Part shown: positions 26,192-37,000 of the stretch, in pieces
Layout of the letters: every line of letters begins with the position of its first letter
Numbering within the stretch: position 1 is the first letter of the stretch
Virus record (IMG/VR): IMGVR_UViG_3300026077_000003
Location: 1 to 60,216 of that record
Reading direction: 5' to 3' (one strand)
Length of the DNA: 60,216 bases
Source: a virus
Position numbers and translations under genes: made by a program
Notes under the pieces: model-generated
Told to the model about the DNA's origin: nothing
Database searches by the model: none
What the model saw: the letters and a program-made list of their open reading frames with translations, nothing else

Positions 26192-26657
26192 ATTGATTAT
26201 TGGTCATTATGAGAATAAGAAACAAGCCTATAGCAATCCTACCAAGTGGCCATGGGTTAATATTCTCTACACCAAAGTAAAACCTAATGTATTAGAACTC
26301 AAGCAGTGGTATAACTATGCAGGGGAGGATGAACCGTACAGACACTACCATATAACCTTTGAGGTTTATGATGAAGAGACGGTTTTCACTAAAGCACACA
26401 ACCTCTTGATTGATAAGGAGGGATGTGAAATGCAGTGGGGATTCTTCGAAGGTACTTGGTATGGTGAGATTAAGGGTGAATGTATAGTCAGAGACACTAA
26501 AGTTGTTAGTGCTGTAGAATTTGATGGTACAAACTACAGGTCAATCGACACTGGGTATAACATAGAAACGGGAAAATTTTCTTGGGGTAAAGAACCGTCT
26601 GAGGGTTTCTTTACTTTTACTAAGCTAAATAATTCGAGGAAACTAGATTTAACATAA
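26181..26657 (+). CDS. cpeT: CpeT/CpcT-type phycobiliprotein lyase
   Basis: This is about a 158-residue protein. It shows the T-type lyase pattern: NPTKWPWVNILYTKV, LELKQWYNYAGEDEPYRHYH, CEMQWGFFEGTWYGEIKGEC and a SIDTGYN end block. Family members attach or handle bilin chromophores on phycobiliproteins, and phage versions may protect or remodel the antenna. The start is uncertain: TTG at 26181 (10-nt overlap with the previous gene) or TTG at 26193; no in-frame ATG exists near the N-terminus. Confidence 0.82.
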   Translation: MFDELIIGHYENKKQAYSNPTKWPWVNILYTKVKPNVLELKQWYNYAGEDEPYRHYHITFEVYDEETVFTKAHNLLIDKEGCEMQWGFFEGTWYGEIKGECIVRDTKVVSAVEFDGTNYRSIDTGYNIETGKFSWGKEPSEGFFTFTKLNNSRKLDLT

Positions 26658-29398
26658 TGGTCGCTGTCGCACAAGCAAAAACTGATTTCGCTGGACGTGA
26701 TGGATTTAATTGGTGGGTCGGAGAAGTAGAAGACAACCAAGATCCTTCACAGTTAGGTAGAGTACGAGTTCGTATACTTGGTTGGTATACCAGCAATAAA
26801 ACGGATGAGGATGGAAACTCTGCTCACTTGCAAGAACTTCCTAGGAAAATGCTCCCATGGGCAACTGTTCTACTGCCAACAGATAAACCACAGACTAAAA
26901 ACGCAGGAACAACTACAGAATTACAGGTAGGTTCTAACGTTCTTGGTTTCTTCTTGGATGGTAATGAAGGTCAGTTACCTTGTGTTATGGGTGCTTTCCG
27001 TAGTTTCCGTCATGCTGAGAGACAGAATGAGGGTGGTGCTAGTGGAGAAGAGAGAGGTGCACCAAACCAATTAGGACGTACATATATTGCTGATCCTGAG
27101 ATTGGTGTCCAGATGGCAACCGATACTCCTCAGCAGAAAGCAGTTAATAATCAGTTTTCATTAGGTGGTCACCCATTTGCTAAGGTTCAGGGTCAGACAC
27201 CAGGATCTGCAGAAGGTGGCGAAGAAGTAGCAAGAGGTGCAGTTTCCAAAGGTGAAGTAGATACACCTGCTAACATATACACTAACCCTATCAAGATGTC
27301 AGGAATGCCAGGTGGTATTGCTGATGGTACAACTGGACCTGCTAATAAAGGTTTTAACCTTGATATGAAGAGGATGCTATCTGACATTGGTGTTCAGGTA
27401 GGTGGTTTAGCAAAAGATACTGACAGTGGTAGTTTCATGTCTGCTATTACAGGCAGAATGGTAGAAGGTAAAGCAATACTTGGACAGTTATCTAACCTAA
27501 CCAACTATGTTACCAATGCAGTTTCGGGTATGCTCGCTCCTCTGAAGGAGCTGGCAGCGAGACTGATTCAGCAAGCGATTGATACTATATTAAAGCTAAT
27601 TTCTAATATGGTTCCTGTTGTCGTAGTGACAGCAATTGGTGCTATCCTAGAAATTATATTCTCTATGTTCTGTAAACCTACCCCACAATGGGTCAGTGTT
27701 ATGAAGAACATAATGGGATTCATAACGAGTTATCTCAACAAGGTCTTCGATAATATAATGGATTTCATCGGTGAGATGGAATCAAAAATCACTGACTGGG
27801 TTGAGAATGCAATGTCTGGTATTCAGGGTCAGATTTGTAAAGGACTCAATGCCATTAACGGTGCAGCAGATAAAATATTCTCAGCAATAACTGCAGTTAA
27901 GGGAGCAGCAAAACTAGCAGATGGTATCAGTAGTATATTTGCATTAGATTTCACTAAGTTAGACTTCCAGTCACTTCTTAGCATCCTTAAGGCAATCCTT
28001 GCTATGATCCTTGGTAATAAAGGATGTGGTCGTGATAGTCGAAAACCCCGATCACAAGCATGGGTTCCGTTGTTAGGTACCACGCAATGTGATCCTGATG
28101 ATACACCAGGCGTGGCAGGTCCAGGTGGAGGTGACTATAGTAGTTGTCCACCACCTTCGGGAACAAATGCACCAGGACTTACTCAAAGTTCAGGTGGTTC
28201 AGCAGAAACTGGTACCTTCTTTGATGATTTCTATAAGAATATTAACCCATTCTTAATGGAGACACAGACATCACTTAATGGTACTAGGGTACTGAATGAT
28301 GCAACGCCTGGTAAAGAAAAGTTTGTAACCTCTGGTCCTGGTGGTGTTACTTATTTCCAAGATAAGAGAGGTAACGAACACTTAAATGTACCTGGCAACT
28401 TTACTTCCATTTACGGTGGAGACTTAGTACACAATGCTAAAGGTAATCATGTACATACTATAGAAGGTGACTACCACCTTAAGGTTATGGGTGATTTCCA
28501 TATTGAGGTTGCAGGATCCATGAATACTCATGTATCAAATGGTCCTGGTGCTCAAGCATCTGATGCTAATGGTGGTTTCTCCTCAGGTAGTACATGGGGT
28601 GACCAGAAACCATTGCAAGGAGCAGGTAATAGCTCTAAATTCACAGCACAAACATATAAAGATTTGGATCCTGAAGATGGATTCGAGGCTCTGGAGGGTT
28701 CTCTAGACACTGCAGGAACTGCAACAGATCAAATGCAAGCAGTTTTACAGGATAAGATAGCTAAACGTAATAAACCACAGTTTGATGTAGAGGTAGGAGA
28801 AAGAGAATCTAAGTCAGTACATACCGTAGCAGGTGACCACGATTGTAACTATCAAGGTGACTGGACAGTACAAGCTAACAAGTTTAACTTCACTGCTGTA
28901 TCTGCAATCAACATGAAGGGTCAGAACTATAACGTTGAGGCGGGTGCAATTAATAACACTGCACATGGTGAGATCATAAACGAAGCTAACTGGATTACTT
29001 CATTCCTTAACTGTGGACGCTTTGATATCATTGGTATATTCCAGCAGATGCCTGTTATAACAGGACAGTATAGTATAGTAAAAGGATCTATTGTAGATGT
29101 TACAATGGATTTACCATTCCCAGGTGCATCACCACCAGCTCAGGTTCGGCTCTCCCTGGGGCAATCCATGCCCACTGCTATGGCAGATATTATCACAGGA
29201 GCTAGTCCAGGTGGACACATGACCCTAGTAGCCAGTCCGACAGGTGGCATAGGAGAGGTTGTCACAGCAGGACAAGGTGCTATAATAAACCAGTGTACTT
29301 CTGGTATAATCTCATACGGTGTCGGGGTAGGTTTCTCTGCCTTTGGTACTGCTTTGGGTGCAACCCAGATATATGGATTGCCTGTGATGCTTAACTAA
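26657..29398 (+). CDS. 5: Baseplate hub/spike protein gp5
   Basis: This is a 913-residue protein. An N-terminal OB-fold domain (WVGEVEDNQDPSQLGRVRVR, LPWATVLLPT, LPCVMGAF) is typical of gp5/VgrG. A helical, hydrophobic insert spans about residues 270-460. A C-terminal beta-helix region has short repeats (HVHTIEGDYHLKVMGDFHIE, SVHTVAGDHDCNYQGDWTVQ). No T4-type lysozyme domain is seen between OB-fold and helix, so the spike probably punctures without peptidoglycan cleavage. Its stop overlaps the next ATG. Confidence 0.9.
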   Translation: MVAVAQAKTDFAGRDGFNWWVGEVEDNQDPSQLGRVRVRILGWYTSNKTDEDGNSAHLQELPRKMLPWATVLLPTDKPQTKNAGTTTELQVGSNVLGFFLDGNEGQLPCVMGAFRSFRHAERQNEGGASGEERGAPNQLGRTYIADPEIGVQMATDTPQQKAVNNQFSLGGHPFAKVQGQTPGSAEGGEEVARGAVSKGEVDTPANIYTNPIKMSGMPGGIADGTTGPANKGFNLDMKRMLSDIGVQVGGLAKDTDSGSFMSAITGRMVEGKAILGQLSNLTNYVTNAVSGMLAPLKELAARLIQQAIDTILKLISNMVPVVVVTAIGAILEIIFSMFCKPTPQWVSVMKNIMGFITSYLNKVFDNIMDFIGEMESKITDWVENAMSGIQGQICKGLNAINGAADKIFSAITAVKGAAKLADGISSIFALDFTKLDFQSLLSILKAILAMILGNKGCGRDSRKPRSQAWVPLLGTTQCDPDDTPGVAGPGGGDYSSCPPPSGTNAPGLTQSSGGSAETGTFFDDFYKNINPFLMETQTSLNGTRVLNDATPGKEKFVTSGPGGVTYFQDKRGNEHLNVPGNFTSIYGGDLVHNAKGNHVHTIEGDYHLKVMGDFHIEVAGSMNTHVSNGPGAQASDANGGFSSGSTWGDQKPLQGAGNSSKFTAQTYKDLDPEDGFEALEGSLDTAGTATDQMQAVLQDKIAKRNKPQFDVEVGERESKSVHTVAGDHDCNYQGDWTVQANKFNFTAVSAINMKGQNYNVEAGAINNTAHGEIINEANWITSFLNCGRFDIIGIFQQMPVITGQYSIVKGSIVDVTMDLPFPGASPPAQVRLSLGQSMPTAMADIITGASPGGHMTLVASPTGGIGEVVTAGQGAIINQCTSGIISYGVGVGFSAFGTALGATQIYGLPVMLN

Positions 29399-29592
29399 TG
29401 GAAGAATTAGTTGATTATGTGGAACATGCTTTTATACATGTTGCCAAAAGGAGAGTTGTCCTTCGGGATGAGGAAGGTTATACCGAAGAAGTTCGGTTTA
29501 ACTTTGATGAAGAGGGTATGAGCAGTTTTGAGGATACTATTGCTATCTTGCAAGACTTCTTAGAGCCAGACGATCTTACATTTGTATTCTAA
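29398..29592 (+). CDS. Small acidic protein, unknown
   Basis: This 64-residue acidic protein has no membrane segment. It is coupled by 1-nt overlaps to gp5 upstream and to the antitoxin-like gene downstream. Alternating strands and an acidic helix suggest a compact alpha/beta fold. No family is recognised. Confidence 0.6.
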   Translation: MEELVDYVEHAFIHVAKRRVVLRDEEGYTEEVRFNFDEEGMSSFEDTIAILQDFLEPDDLTFVF

Positions 29593-29861
29593 TGAAATCT
29601 CAAATTCTAGAAGTCTCTATTGATGAGGCTAAGAGCAACTTTGATTTCCTCTTGACATTATGTGAAAGAGGTAATACAATAAAGATTGCTCAAGATGGGA
29701 AACCATCAATTCTACTGACACCTGTACCTGTGCTTGACAAGTACGAGCAGGGAGATCTACCTGAGATCCCTATGCCACAGGATTGGAAACCTGATCCAGT
29801 TGGTGTGCAAACATATGTTAGTGAAACACTTAATGAGATGCAAAATGAATTAAAGAGTTAG
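29592..29861 (+). CDS. Phd/YefM-like antitoxin (no toxin partner seen)
   Basis: This is an 89-residue protein. Residues 4-45 follow the Phd/YefM fold: ILEVSIDEAKSNFDFLLTLC, then ERGNTIKIAQDGKPSILLTP, matching the family layout of a short strand, the helix with xxxNLxxLLxxV, and the RxGKPxAVLxP strand. The C-terminus is Pro/Asp-rich and would be the toxin-wrapping or partner-binding part. No Doc, YoeB or PIN toxin gene is adjacent. It may neutralise a host toxin or act as a DNA-binding repressor. Confidence 0.72.
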   Translation: MKSQILEVSIDEAKSNFDFLLTLCERGNTIKIAQDGKPSILLTPVPVLDKYEQGDLPEIPMPQDWKPDPVGVQTYVSETLNEMQNELKS

Positions 29862-29862
29862 C

Positions 29863-30036
29863 ATGAAGTACCATCTTTACAATGACAACCATACGCATAT
29901 GGGGTGTTTTAACTCAATAGAAATGTTGAGGAGATTCCTTTGTGAAAGAAAGTACGACACTAACTGTGATCATGATGTAACGGATACATTTGACTATATT
30001 AATTCTATAAAATGGTCTTTCGAAATAGAGGAGTAA
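29863..30036 (+). CDS. Small protein, unknown
   Basis: This 57-codon ORF starts 1 nt after the antitoxin-like stop and ends 3 nt before the next start. It is rich in His, Asp and Cys (HLYNDNHTHMGCF, CDHDVTDTFDY), which might bind metal. No family is recognised. Confidence 0.5.
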   Translation: MKYHLYNDNHTHMGCFNSIEMLRRFLCERKYDTNCDHDVTDTFDYINSIKWSFEIEE

Positions 30037-30039
30037 CAC

Positions 30040-30261
30040 ATGACAAAAGATTGGGACGACAGTAATTGGAGGGAGGAGTACAAAGCGTACACTTCCAACA
30101 AGAAACACTTGGAACTATTGGAAAATGGACCTAAGAGTCTATCTCAGTCATGGATACTGGGTGCTTTGCATCAGAAGTGGATGAAGATGAAGGGATATAA
30201 ATATCCAGAACCACCTGATTGCAGTTCGTCATTTAAGGAATTTAACGAGAAGTATCAATGA
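30040..30261 (+). CDS. Small protein, unknown
   Basis: This 73-residue basic, helical protein has a good ribosome site (GAGGAG, 6 nt before ATG). A Trp/Lys-rich middle (SWILGALHQKWMKMKGYKY) and an ATGA overlap with the next gene are visible. No family is recognised. Confidence 0.55.
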   Translation: MTKDWDDSNWREEYKAYTSNKKHLELLENGPKSLSQSWILGALHQKWMKMKGYKYPEPPDCSSSFKEFNEKYQ

Positions 30262-30494
30262 GCGGACCACACGTCGAAAACTACAATGCTAGTTATCCAC
30301 CAGAGGCACAGCATCGTCTCAATACATTAAACGATGTCATTGGTGATTATCTTACTAGCGAGGAATCTTCAGACAAAACTTATGAGAATATTTTGACTGA
30401 AGTACAGTCTTGGATAGACTATCATAAAGAGCATTTAGAGAAAGCAAATAAACTTAAATCACTTCTTATGGGAGAGAGGAATTTGGACGTATAA
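30258..30494 (+). CDS. Small helical protein, unknown
   Basis: This 78-residue protein looks mostly helical. It overlaps the upstream gene by ATGA and ends within a late promoter box. No family is recognised. Confidence 0.55.
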   Translation: MSGPHVENYNASYPPEAQHRLNTLNDVIGDYLTSEESSDKTYENILTEVQSWIDYHKEHLEKANKLKSLLMGERNLDV

Positions 30495-30497
30495 ATA
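30490..30497 (+). promoter_or_regulatory. Late promoter box TATAAATA for fibre genes
   Basis: This is an exact T4-type late consensus, 27 nt upstream of the GTG start of the next structural gene. It overlaps the last codons of the preceding ORF. Confidence 0.75.
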
Positions 30498-30523
30498 ACT
30501 CGGAAGAACCATATAGATGAATA

Positions 30524-31858
30524 GTGGCAACTAAAAGAATATCACAACTTGATACTATAGCTGATGCGTTGGTGACTGGGGAAGCGGTGCTTCCTATTGT
30601 TATATCAGACCCACTTATTCCGAATAGAAAATCAAAGGTTAATCAACTTTTTAGGTCAGTTTCTGCAGGCTCACAGAGTGCTCCAGGACTGGCTTTCGAT
30701 TTGGATAGGGACACTGGAATCTACCAGAGTGCAGTTAATGAAATTGGACTCACATTCGGTAGTGCATCATTATATAATCAACGTAACGCAAACCAAGACG
30801 GTTCATCAACATTACAAATTCGTGCTGTTGATACTGCGTCAGCAAACTCTAATGTGGAGGTAGTCCCTCAGGGTAGTGGATATTTCACAGTTAATGGATC
30901 TGCTACATTTACAGACTCTAACGTATTCTTTGAGGGGGATCAAAACCCTGGAAAGAAGGTGGTCTTTAATGTAGATACCGTTTCTACTGCAGGTGGTATA
31001 CGTCGTTTCGACTTTCCTAATGTAGGTGCAAATACTTCAGCAACTATAGTTGCAGCAGATACATTCCAAACGTTAACTAATAAGTCTATTATCATTAAAG
31101 ATAATGACCTACAGATAACTGGTTCTACTGACGTTTCTAAGATTGCAAAGTTCGAGACAGATGCGTGGGATGCTCCTGGTCAGCATATCTATCGTCTTCC
31201 TGATTATGGTACTACCATTACGCAGTCAACACTACTTGATGATATAACTCAGCAAGACGTTAAGAATAAGAACTTGGTGAACCCCACCATGTCTACTACA
31301 CCGTCTACAGATGAGAATAATCCAACCAAGTATATAATCTTCGATTCATCTGGATTAACTTCAGATCGTACGGTTACTTGGCCAGACCTTAATGTTACTG
31401 TGGTAGGAACTTCATCTACACAGACATTAACTAACAAGGTTTATAAGGGTGCCATTTTTGAGGACACTGGTGATAACACTAAGAAGATTAGTTTTAATCT
31501 AACAAATCTTAATGCTAACAGCAATTTGCAGTGGACTTTCCCAGAAGGTTCTCTTGCAGAACCTCTAAATAATGGTATTGATACCAACGTTTTAGTCGCA
31601 GAGAAAGCAACGCAGACTCTAGCGAACAAAACAATGGAATTCATGAAGATTAACAACCCAGAGAATGTTAACGGTTTAATCACTATTGATGCCACTAACA
31701 TTACTGAACCAGTTAATATTCAGTTCCCAGGTGCAGATGCTACACTACTATCTACTAACAACATCGAGGCGGTTGGTGTTAGCTTTGGTGGTCCTTTATC
31801 AGCACCTACATTCGGTGGTAGACTCCGATTACAATCTTTTTTCCAAGCAGGGTGGTAA
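30524..31858 (+). CDS. Tail/fibre structural protein with QTLTNK repeats
   Basis: This 444-residue protein starts with GTG. After an N-terminal KRISQLD anchor-like segment it contains a LAFDLDRDTGIY element. Three spaced QTL(T/A)NK motifs (about residues 185, 302 and 367) are the kind of repeat found in trimeric phage fibre shafts. A glycine-rich C-terminal tip follows (SFGGPLSAPTFGGRLRLQ). It is expected to be a virion component at the tail periphery. It begins a late-type block. Confidence 0.7.
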   Translation: MATKRISQLDTIADALVTGEAVLPIVISDPLIPNRKSKVNQLFRSVSAGSQSAPGLAFDLDRDTGIYQSAVNEIGLTFGSASLYNQRNANQDGSSTLQIRAVDTASANSNVEVVPQGSGYFTVNGSATFTDSNVFFEGDQNPGKKVVFNVDTVSTAGGIRRFDFPNVGANTSATIVAADTFQTLTNKSIIIKDNDLQITGSTDVSKIAKFETDAWDAPGQHIYRLPDYGTTITQSTLLDDITQQDVKNKNLVNPTMSTTPSTDENNPTKYIIFDSSGLTSDRTVTWPDLNVTVVGTSSTQTLTNKVYKGAIFEDTGDNTKKISFNLTNLNANSNLQWTFPEGSLAEPLNNGIDTNVLVAEKATQTLANKTMEFMKINNPENVNGLITIDATNITEPVNIQFPGADATLLSTNNIEAVGVSFGGPLSAPTFGGRLRLQSFFQAGW

Positions 31859-31864
31859 ATTAAA

Positions 31865-34048
31865 ATGACAGCAGGAAGGTTAGCCGCCTCAAAACCAGGG
31901 GCAACGACAAATACAGTACTCTATTCAGCTGATATAGACAATACTGCATCAGCAGTTTTTACAGCAACGAATGTATCAGGATCTGGCGTTACATATCGTG
32001 CAGCAGTTCGTGACTATGATCAGATATTACAACTTGATGGTGATGAAACGACTGCATTAGAATTTCAGAAGGGTAACCCAATATCCCAGTATAAACTAAA
32101 GGTTAGTCCAGGTGTAAGTTTCAGTAGTGCTATACCAGGTGCTGATATAACTACAACTAATGGATCTACAGCAAAACTCCTTGATGTGTTTAAGGATACT
32201 TCTATACTGGAGAGATGGGTTAAGGTAGAGAAACTACTATTCTCAACGGGTGATAATGCAAACCTAACGGGTATATTCCAACTTGGTGAGACAGTAACAG
32301 GTGGTACATCAGGTATTAGTGGTACATTAAGAAGTATAGACACTGAGTCTGGAGGATTTCATGCTTCCATAGCAGATGTTGCATCGGGTGCTACCGCAGT
32401 TAACGTATCGAGAAATACAGGTCTTGCAGATAACGCAAGGTTGATGATATCAAGTATTGCTTCGGATGCAGGTACAGAAATTATATCCATCAATGCTTCT
32501 GGTATTAATACTACTACCAATGTATTGACAGTAACAAGAGGAGTATATGGTACAACAGCAAGTGCAATTCCTGCAGGAGCATTTGCTAAGTGCTTTATTG
32601 ACTCTGCTACTGCATCTACTATCAACGAAGGTGCTACTTTCGCTGCTGGTGATACCACACTTACACTTGCAGATGCAACTGGATTCTTAGAAGGTGGTTT
32701 CATACAGATTGGTAACGAGACAATTCAGGTTTCTGCTGTTGCAGGTAACGACTTGACTGTTGTTCGTGGTCAGTATGGTACTTCTGCAGTTAACCACAAT
32801 GATGGTACTGCAGTTACACAGATGACTGACGCAGGTGACTATCACCTCAACTTCTTTACTGAAGCAGAGACCATCACTGGTGGTACTTCTTCTGCTACTT
32901 TACCACTGAACTTCTCTCAAGGATCATTTAATATTGAGAATCAAGATAGATTTATTGTTGCAGAGGGTGCTAGTGGTAACACATACGAACTATACTTAAA
33001 TAAGAGTCTCAATAATGAGAGAACTTATAAGTTCTGGCAGACAGATGCTTCTAACACAGGTCATCCATTCAGATTTTCTGAACAGGCAGATGGTACTCAA
33101 TCATTAACTGGTACTGAGTACACTGGTAATGTAACCAAGGTTGGTACTGCAGGACAGGCAGGATGTTATTTACAAATTGAGATTACTTCTAACTCACCAC
33201 TATCATTAGAGTCATATGCAGAACCTGCAGTAGCAAACACTACGGACTCTAATGCTGGATTTGGTTGGTCAATGACTGTTATAGCAAACCCTGCTTATGA
33301 GGAGATCTTTATCTATAAATTGAGAGGTGCAGGTTTTGCTGCTGCTGATCAGTTTACTTTAAGTGACACAACTTATACTATTGCAGCATCAGGTGTAACT
33401 GAAGGTTCATGGGGTTATGTGCATGAATTTGACAAGGCACTTAACTTACTGAAAATTTCACTTGATGGTGATTCTGCACCATTTGTAGCAGGTGATACAC
33501 TCTATGATACTCCAACTATAGTTAACGAAAACCGTTACATGGCAACAGTTGTTGCAGGTAAAGCAAAAACTCTTGACAGTGTAAGTGGTGCTGACGGTTC
33601 TCGTGCTGCAGGTACATACACTGGATTGTCACCTACAGGTGGTAATGGAACACTTCTGAAAGTTGATGTAACAGTCGATGGATCAGGTGCTGCTACTGTT
33701 ACTCTCGTAAACGGTGGTAAGAACTATCAAGCAAACGATACTGTAACTCTTACAGACGCAACTCTTGGTGGTGGAGGTGGTGCATCATTAACATTTGATG
33801 TAGCTACTATCGGTGCAGGTGAAGCAATTGGTGCTACTGCAGTAGATTATGTAAATGAAGAAGATTATTTCGCTTATGGAAAAGCGATAGCAGCAAATGC
33901 TGTTGATCGTATAGCTGGTATCGTAGTTGGTCCAGGACAGAACATTCTTGTCTATAGTTCTGCTGCTGAGATATCTTATAGTGTAACTGGTTTTGAGTCG
34001 CAGTCTGAGGACTACACACAAATAGTGAACACTAAAACAGCTGGATAA
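31865..34048 (+). CDS. Large tail-fibre/virion structural protein
   Basis: This 727-residue, Ala/Gly/Thr-rich, beta-structured protein repeats a VTRGVYGT / VVRGQYGTSA type element (about residues 222 and 300), common in T4-like fibre and wedge proteins. A later TLVNGGKNYQANDTVTLTDA element resembles GSGY-type beta repeats. No enzymatic motif is seen. It lies between two late promoter boxes. Confidence 0.7.
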   Translation: MTAGRLAASKPGATTNTVLYSADIDNTASAVFTATNVSGSGVTYRAAVRDYDQILQLDGDETTALEFQKGNPISQYKLKVSPGVSFSSAIPGADITTTNGSTAKLLDVFKDTSILERWVKVEKLLFSTGDNANLTGIFQLGETVTGGTSGISGTLRSIDTESGGFHASIADVASGATAVNVSRNTGLADNARLMISSIASDAGTEIISINASGINTTTNVLTVTRGVYGTTASAIPAGAFAKCFIDSATASTINEGATFAAGDTTLTLADATGFLEGGFIQIGNETIQVSAVAGNDLTVVRGQYGTSAVNHNDGTAVTQMTDAGDYHLNFFTEAETITGGTSSATLPLNFSQGSFNIENQDRFIVAEGASGNTYELYLNKSLNNERTYKFWQTDASNTGHPFRFSEQADGTQSLTGTEYTGNVTKVGTAGQAGCYLQIEITSNSPLSLESYAEPAVANTTDSNAGFGWSMTVIANPAYEEIFIYKLRGAGFAAADQFTLSDTTYTIAASGVTEGSWGYVHEFDKALNLLKISLDGDSAPFVAGDTLYDTPTIVNENRYMATVVAGKAKTLDSVSGADGSRAAGTYTGLSPTGGNGTLLKVDVTVDGSGAATVTLVNGGKNYQANDTVTLTDATLGGGGGASLTFDVATIGAGEAIGATAVDYVNEEDYFAYGKAIAANAVDRIAGIVVGPGQNILVYSSAAEISYSVTGFESQSEDYTQIVNTKTAG

Positions 34049-34051
34049 ATA
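34044..34051 (+). promoter_or_regulatory. Late-promoter-like box GATAAATA
   Basis: GATAAATA is one base from TATAAATA. It overlaps the previous stop codon and lies 22 nt upstream of the 1190-codon gene. Confidence 0.6.
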
Positions 34052-34073
34052 ATACAATAGGTAGTAGATCCCA

Positions 34074-37000
34074 ATGGCACTAACCCGTCTTAAAAATATC
34101 ATCACGTCGAGGACTGGTCGTATTATATACGTCAACCCCGACGATTTTGATGCATCGGATGCTTACGATAATAGAGGTAACTCAGCGTTACGTCCGTTTA
34201 AGACGTTGCAGCGTGCATTCCTAGAAGTTGCAAGATTTTCATACAGAGTTGGTTTAAGTAATGACGAATTTGACGCATTCAGTATATACTTGTATCCGTC
34301 AGATTATGTTATTGACAATAGACCTGGTGTAGCAGATTATAATGATGTACAACCATTTGATGCTAACACTAACTTTGATTTAACTTCTTCTAGTAATGTT
34401 CTTTATAAATTTAATGCAGCTGCTGGTGGTATCATTGCTCCTCGTGGTGTCTCTGTTGTTGGTTCGGACTTACGTCGAACCAAAATCATTCCAAAATACG
34501 TCCCTTATCCTACGGTTCAGGGTTCTCTCGGTATTACTTCTACTAACGAGCCTGCTACTGCTGCGATTTTTAAACTCACTGGTGGATGTTATTTCTGGCA
34601 GCAATCCTTTTTTGATGGAGACACTAATGGAGTCTATTACAGAGGCGACGATATAAGTACGATTGCACCTAACTTCTCACACCATAAGTTAACGTGTTTT
34701 GAGTTCGCTAATATTACTGACCTAGAACTATATTATCAGAAGATATCTAAAGCATACGCTACTATACCTGACTCATCAGGTGTTGTCGCACAAGACCAGT
34801 TACAGGTAAGGGTAGAAGAGAACAGAATCGTTGGTCCTATATCTGACGAATTCGCTATCTCACAGATCATAAGAAATGGACAAACCGCCACAGCGTTCAC
34901 AGTGGACGCACTTGGTAATCCGAAGAATCATGGATTCTCCGTGGGTGTCGCTGTTAATATATCTGGTGTTACTGGTCCTACTGAGCAGGATCAACTCCTC
35001 TATAATGGTTCGTTCTTGGTAACGTCTGCTCAAGGTAACCAGTTCACTTATCAAATGTCAACTGAACCGTCAGGTAATGCTATCGGTTCCAATATTCTTG
35101 TTAAGGTCGAAATTGATACAGTTGACTCAGCATCACCATATGTCTTTAACTGTTCTCTAAGATCAGTTTGGGGTATCAATGGTATGCACGCAGATGGTGC
35201 TGAAGCAACTGGATTTAAGTCCATGGTTGTTGCTCAGTTCACTGGTATCTCTCTGCAGAAAGATGACAGAGCATTCGTACTATACAACCAAAGTACTGGA
35301 GCATATGAACCCCAAGCTGCGGGATCTGGTGCTCATATTAATGGACTTGCCGAGTACCGAAAGGGTTGGAGGCATCGTCACATTAAAGCATCAAATGATG
35401 CGTTTATCCAAGTCGTCTCGGTGTTCGCTGTTGGTTTCGGTGATCACTTCTTCTCCGACTCAGGCGGTGACCTTTCTATCACCAACTCAAACTCAAACTT
35501 TGGTAACACTTCTCTCCGAAGTAAAGGATTTAAAGCAACTGCATTTACAAAAGATAAAGCAGGTCAGTTAACCCATGTTATACCACCTAAGTCACTTAGT
35601 GATGTAGATGAGATCTCAATTAACTGGGTAACTATTGATATTGCATCAACAAGAGCACAGGCAGATTCCACTAGGTTATACCTATATGGATATACCAGTC
35701 AGTTAGGTAGACCACCCTCAAAGATTCAGGGATATACTATTGGTGCAAGAAGAGATGACGTTAATACTCCAGACAGACTATATGTTGCATTGATTGCATC
35801 AGGTGCATCAGAACCTACTACTCACTATGCAGACGTTAACCCTGCTGGTCCTGAAGTTACAGGTACCAGAGCAGGTGATGAGCAAAGTCCTATTAAGTAT
35901 GACACTAACAGGGGACAGTGGTATATTCAGGTAGATAGTGCTGCTAATACAATCTATACAACACTACAAGCTAACAACTTATATCAGAACTTAGGATTTA
36001 CACCTACTACATTCATCAGAAGGGTACCCGACGCTCGTGACCTTAATGACAGAACATACAGATTTAGGTATATCTTAGATAAGGATGCGTTCCCTATACC
36101 AAGACCACCTATCACTGGTTTCGTTCTTCAGCCCAGATCATCAGAAACAAACTCACCATCATATAGTAAGACATATTACATCTATGATGTAGAAACATTC
36201 CAAGAGTTTATTCGTGGTGTACAGGATGGTATATATTATTTGACTCTACTATCAGCGTCAGTATCACCTGCAACATCAAACTTTGATGACTTCGCATTCT
36301 CACAGCAGACTGTGGACATCTATCCTGCATTTGACAGAGATAACCCAGTCGCTGACCCTGCACCTGCAGTTTCCATTGCTGATAATGAAGTGTTGGGTGT
36401 GGTTAAGACAACTGATGGTGCTACTCCAACACCTAATGAGAACAAACAGTTATCTATTACGAAGGAAACTACACAGTTTATACTGTTAGAGACAGAGAAT
36501 AACTTAGGATATAATACTACATCTAACGTACTGAATAGTATAGTTGTTACTGCACGTTTAGGTGATGAAGAAGAAAGAAAGATAGCACTGAAACTAAATC
36601 CAGACCAGTCGGTGTCACCTCTACAGGTTGAGTTACGAAGGTACTCAATTCTGAGAGCATCAGGTCACACGTTTGAGTATCTTGGATTTGGTCCAGGTAA
36701 CTACTCAACTGCATTCCCATCCACACAGGTTGAGGTGTTATCACCACAACAGGTGAGACTATCACAGTCACTTAAGGAAGCAGCAGGTGTGGCATACTAC
36801 TCTGGTGTTAACAGTGATGGTGAACTGTTCGTTGGTAACCAGGTTATTAACCCAGTTACAGGTCAGATCACTAACGAAGATATTGCTCAACTTAACGTGT
36901 TGGGTGAGGAGGACACGACCATTGAGACGTTCTCCGAATTGGTTCTTACTGATAAACTAACCGTAATTGGTGGTGCATCTAACCAGTTAGAATCAGTATT

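Noticed and set aside
26657-29398. Lysozyme domain in gp5
   Set aside because: No T4-lysozyme-like Glu/Asp/Thr catalytic arrangement is seen between the OB-fold and the beta-helix; the insert is hydrophobic and helical.
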